From NCBI GenBank assembly GCA_031265635.1, contig JAISCK010000114.1, positions 1-6,360 on the forward strand: DNA of 6,360 bases. Direction: 5' to 3'. The notes beneath the pieces were generated by a model that did no database searches, had not been told where the DNA came from, and saw only the letters and a list, made by a program, of their open reading frames with translations. The translations under genes and the position numbers were made by a program. Position 1 is the stretch's first letter, and the number at the start of each line of letters is the position of its first letter. Positions 5,493 through 6,360 of this stretch are shown here, in pieces. The DNA comes from Spirochaetaceae bacterium. Its GTDB lineage: Bacteria > Spirochaetota > Spirochaetia > Treponematales > Breznakiellaceae.

Positions 5493-6360
5493 GACGCCGG
5501 AGAGATGCGGTTTTTGCCGCGGTTTCCGCGTCAATCCTTGGGGTTATCGTTTTTCTGGTTGTCCAGAGGGTGTGGCAGGGACCTTCGGGCTTTGACATAT
5601 ACTATTACGCCCTGCAAACCAGGGCAAAGGCCCTTGGGGGCCTGCTCTTTTTTGACCGGTCCCTTGTTTACGGCACGTTATCGCTCCTTGACCGCCTGGT
5701 TCAAAATCCCGTTTTAAGCAGCCAGATACTTTCGGCGCTGAGCATGGGAACCATCTACGGCTGCCTCGTGGCGATAAGTTTCCGCCGGGGGCCTGCGCTC
5801 TATACCTGCGCCGTGGCAAGCATCGCCGTCTTTAACCCCGCCGCCTTTTACCAGCTCCTTGAGTTTACCAAGAACAATTTTTCCCTGGCCTTCTTTTTTA
5901 TCGCCTACACCGCCCTCACCAACAGAGACGGCCGCTTTAACCCGCCGGGGAAGACGCCCGTACTCCGCCTTGCTGCCGGCCTCCTCTGCCTGGCCGTTTC
6001 CGTGCTTTCCCACCGCATGATGCTGGCCGTGGCCGGGCTTTTCGCGGCCCAGGCCCTCGCCCCCGCGCTGCTGCGGTGCTTTGTCCCTGCGCTGCTGCCC
6101 GCCCTCCGCCGGAAAAGGGGACAGAGCAACGGAAAAGAAGAACAGCCCGGAAAGGGGGGACAGAGCTTTGCGGGCAGGATTCTTTTGTGCTGCGGCCTCG
6201 CCCTGACCCTCATTGCGGGCCTTGCCCTCGTTAAGACCGGGCTCCTTGAACGCCTGGACGCCTTTTCCCCTGCCGCGCCCCTCAATCGCCTTAGGGAACT
6301 CGGCGGCGCGCGGCTCCTGCCGGGGGAACGCGTCTTCTACCTTTTCCTGCAAATATTCCC
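5489..6360 (+). CDS. Multi-pass inner-membrane protein, N-terminal part (possibly GT-C-like), TTG start
   Basis: The reading frame is open from 5474 to the right edge with no stop; the only early start is TTG at 5489, giving MRRRRDAVFAA, a basic head followed by a membrane helix (about 8-27), the right topology for an inner-membrane protein. The TTG shares two bases with the upstream TGA (TTGA), so translation is probably coupled; no strong ribosome site precedes it. Visible are 290 residues with likely helices at about 8-27, 78-96, 103-120, 127-143, 158-175, 176-203 and 230-248, and a polar, basic cytoplasm-like loop at about 206-229. The first loop holds GFDIYYYALQTRAKALGG with Asp35, reminiscent of the acidic residue after helix 1 in GT-C membrane glycosyltransferases, but this is a weak resemblance. 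The C-terminus lies outside the window. Function remains unassigned; the YARHG partner suggests an envelope role. Confidence 0.8.
   Translation, partial: MRRRRDAVFAAVSASILGVIVFLVVQRVWQGPSGFDIYYYALQTRAKALGGLLFFDRSLVYGTLSLLDRLVQNPVLSSQILSALSMGTIYGCLVAISFRRGPALYTCAVASIAVFNPAAFYQLLEFTKNNFSLAFFFIAYTALTNRDGRFNPPGKTPVLRLAAGLLCLAVSVLSHRMMLAVAGLFAAQALAPALLRCFVPALLPALRRKRGQSNGKEEQPGKGGQSFAGRILLCCGLALTLIAGLALVKTGLLERLDAFSPAAPLNRLRELGGARLLPGERVFYLFLQIF
6111..6166 (+). repeat. Short direct repeat inside the membrane-protein gene
   Basis: GGAAAAGGGGACAGAGC (6111-6127) recurs almost exactly as GGAAAGGGGGGACAGAGC (6149-6166), one base longer and differing only in A/G run length. It encodes KRGQS and KGGQS in the polar loop between membrane helices. 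It may be an inserted or slippage-expanded piece in a tolerant loop. Confidence 0.6.

Noticed and set aside
5505..5717. 70-codon plus-strand frame starting at ATG 5505
   Set aside because: It overlaps the longer frame that starts at TTG 5489, which has a basic head plus membrane helix and continues to the window end.
5714..6352. 212-codon minus-strand open frame rich in Gly, Lys and Glu
   Set aside because: It is antisense to the membrane-protein frame, which reads as clear hydrophobic helices; the Gly/Lys/Glu richness is the mirror of that codon use.

Overview
The window looks like a piece of chromosome from a diderm bacterium, most plausibly a spirochaete of the Treponema group (inference). 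The clues are two OmpP1/FadL-like outer-membrane proteins with signal peptides, a secreted YARHG-domain protein, and overall gene style. The DNA is mostly G/C-rich in coding regions, except for a visibly more A/T-rich fic gene. No rRNA, tRNA, CRISPR array, transposase or phage gene was seen.

Layout. Positions 1-1873 (minus strand) hold two tandem paralogues of an OmpP1/FadL-type outer-membrane beta-barrel protein: a complete copy (485-1873) and, downstream of it, the first 129 codons of a second copy (388 to the window edge). Each copy has its own ribosome binding site and its own similar promoter, so the duplicated unit includes the control region. The complete copy's promoter is overlapped by a perfect 19-bp-arm inverted repeat (1890-1934). 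Next, a Fic-domain protein (2097-3107, plus strand) with an intact catalytic motif, an N-terminal autoinhibitory motif and a C-terminal helix-turn-helix-like region is divergently transcribed from the barrel genes. Its end overlaps the end of the next gene by 29 bp, tail to tail. That gene (3079-4728, minus strand) encodes a 549-residue soluble protein I do not recognise.

A short divergent control region (4729-4820) carries two back-to-back sigma70-type promoters, one for the 549-residue protein and one for a YARHG-domain secreted protein (4821-5492). The latter promoter places the transcription start almost on the ATG, suggesting a leaderless mRNA. The YARHG gene overlaps by two bases a multi-pass inner-membrane protein (5489 to the window end, TTG start), which runs off the right edge.

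Together the window is a mosaic of cell-envelope genes (barrel pair; YARHG/membrane-protein operon) flanking a probably acquired fic gene and a cytoplasmic gene of unknown role. I see no defence island or clear multi-gene new system. The most distinctive material is regulatory: the palindrome and conserved motifs in the barrel promoters, the inverted repeat over the likely fic promoter, and the divergent 4.75-4.82 kb promoter pair.
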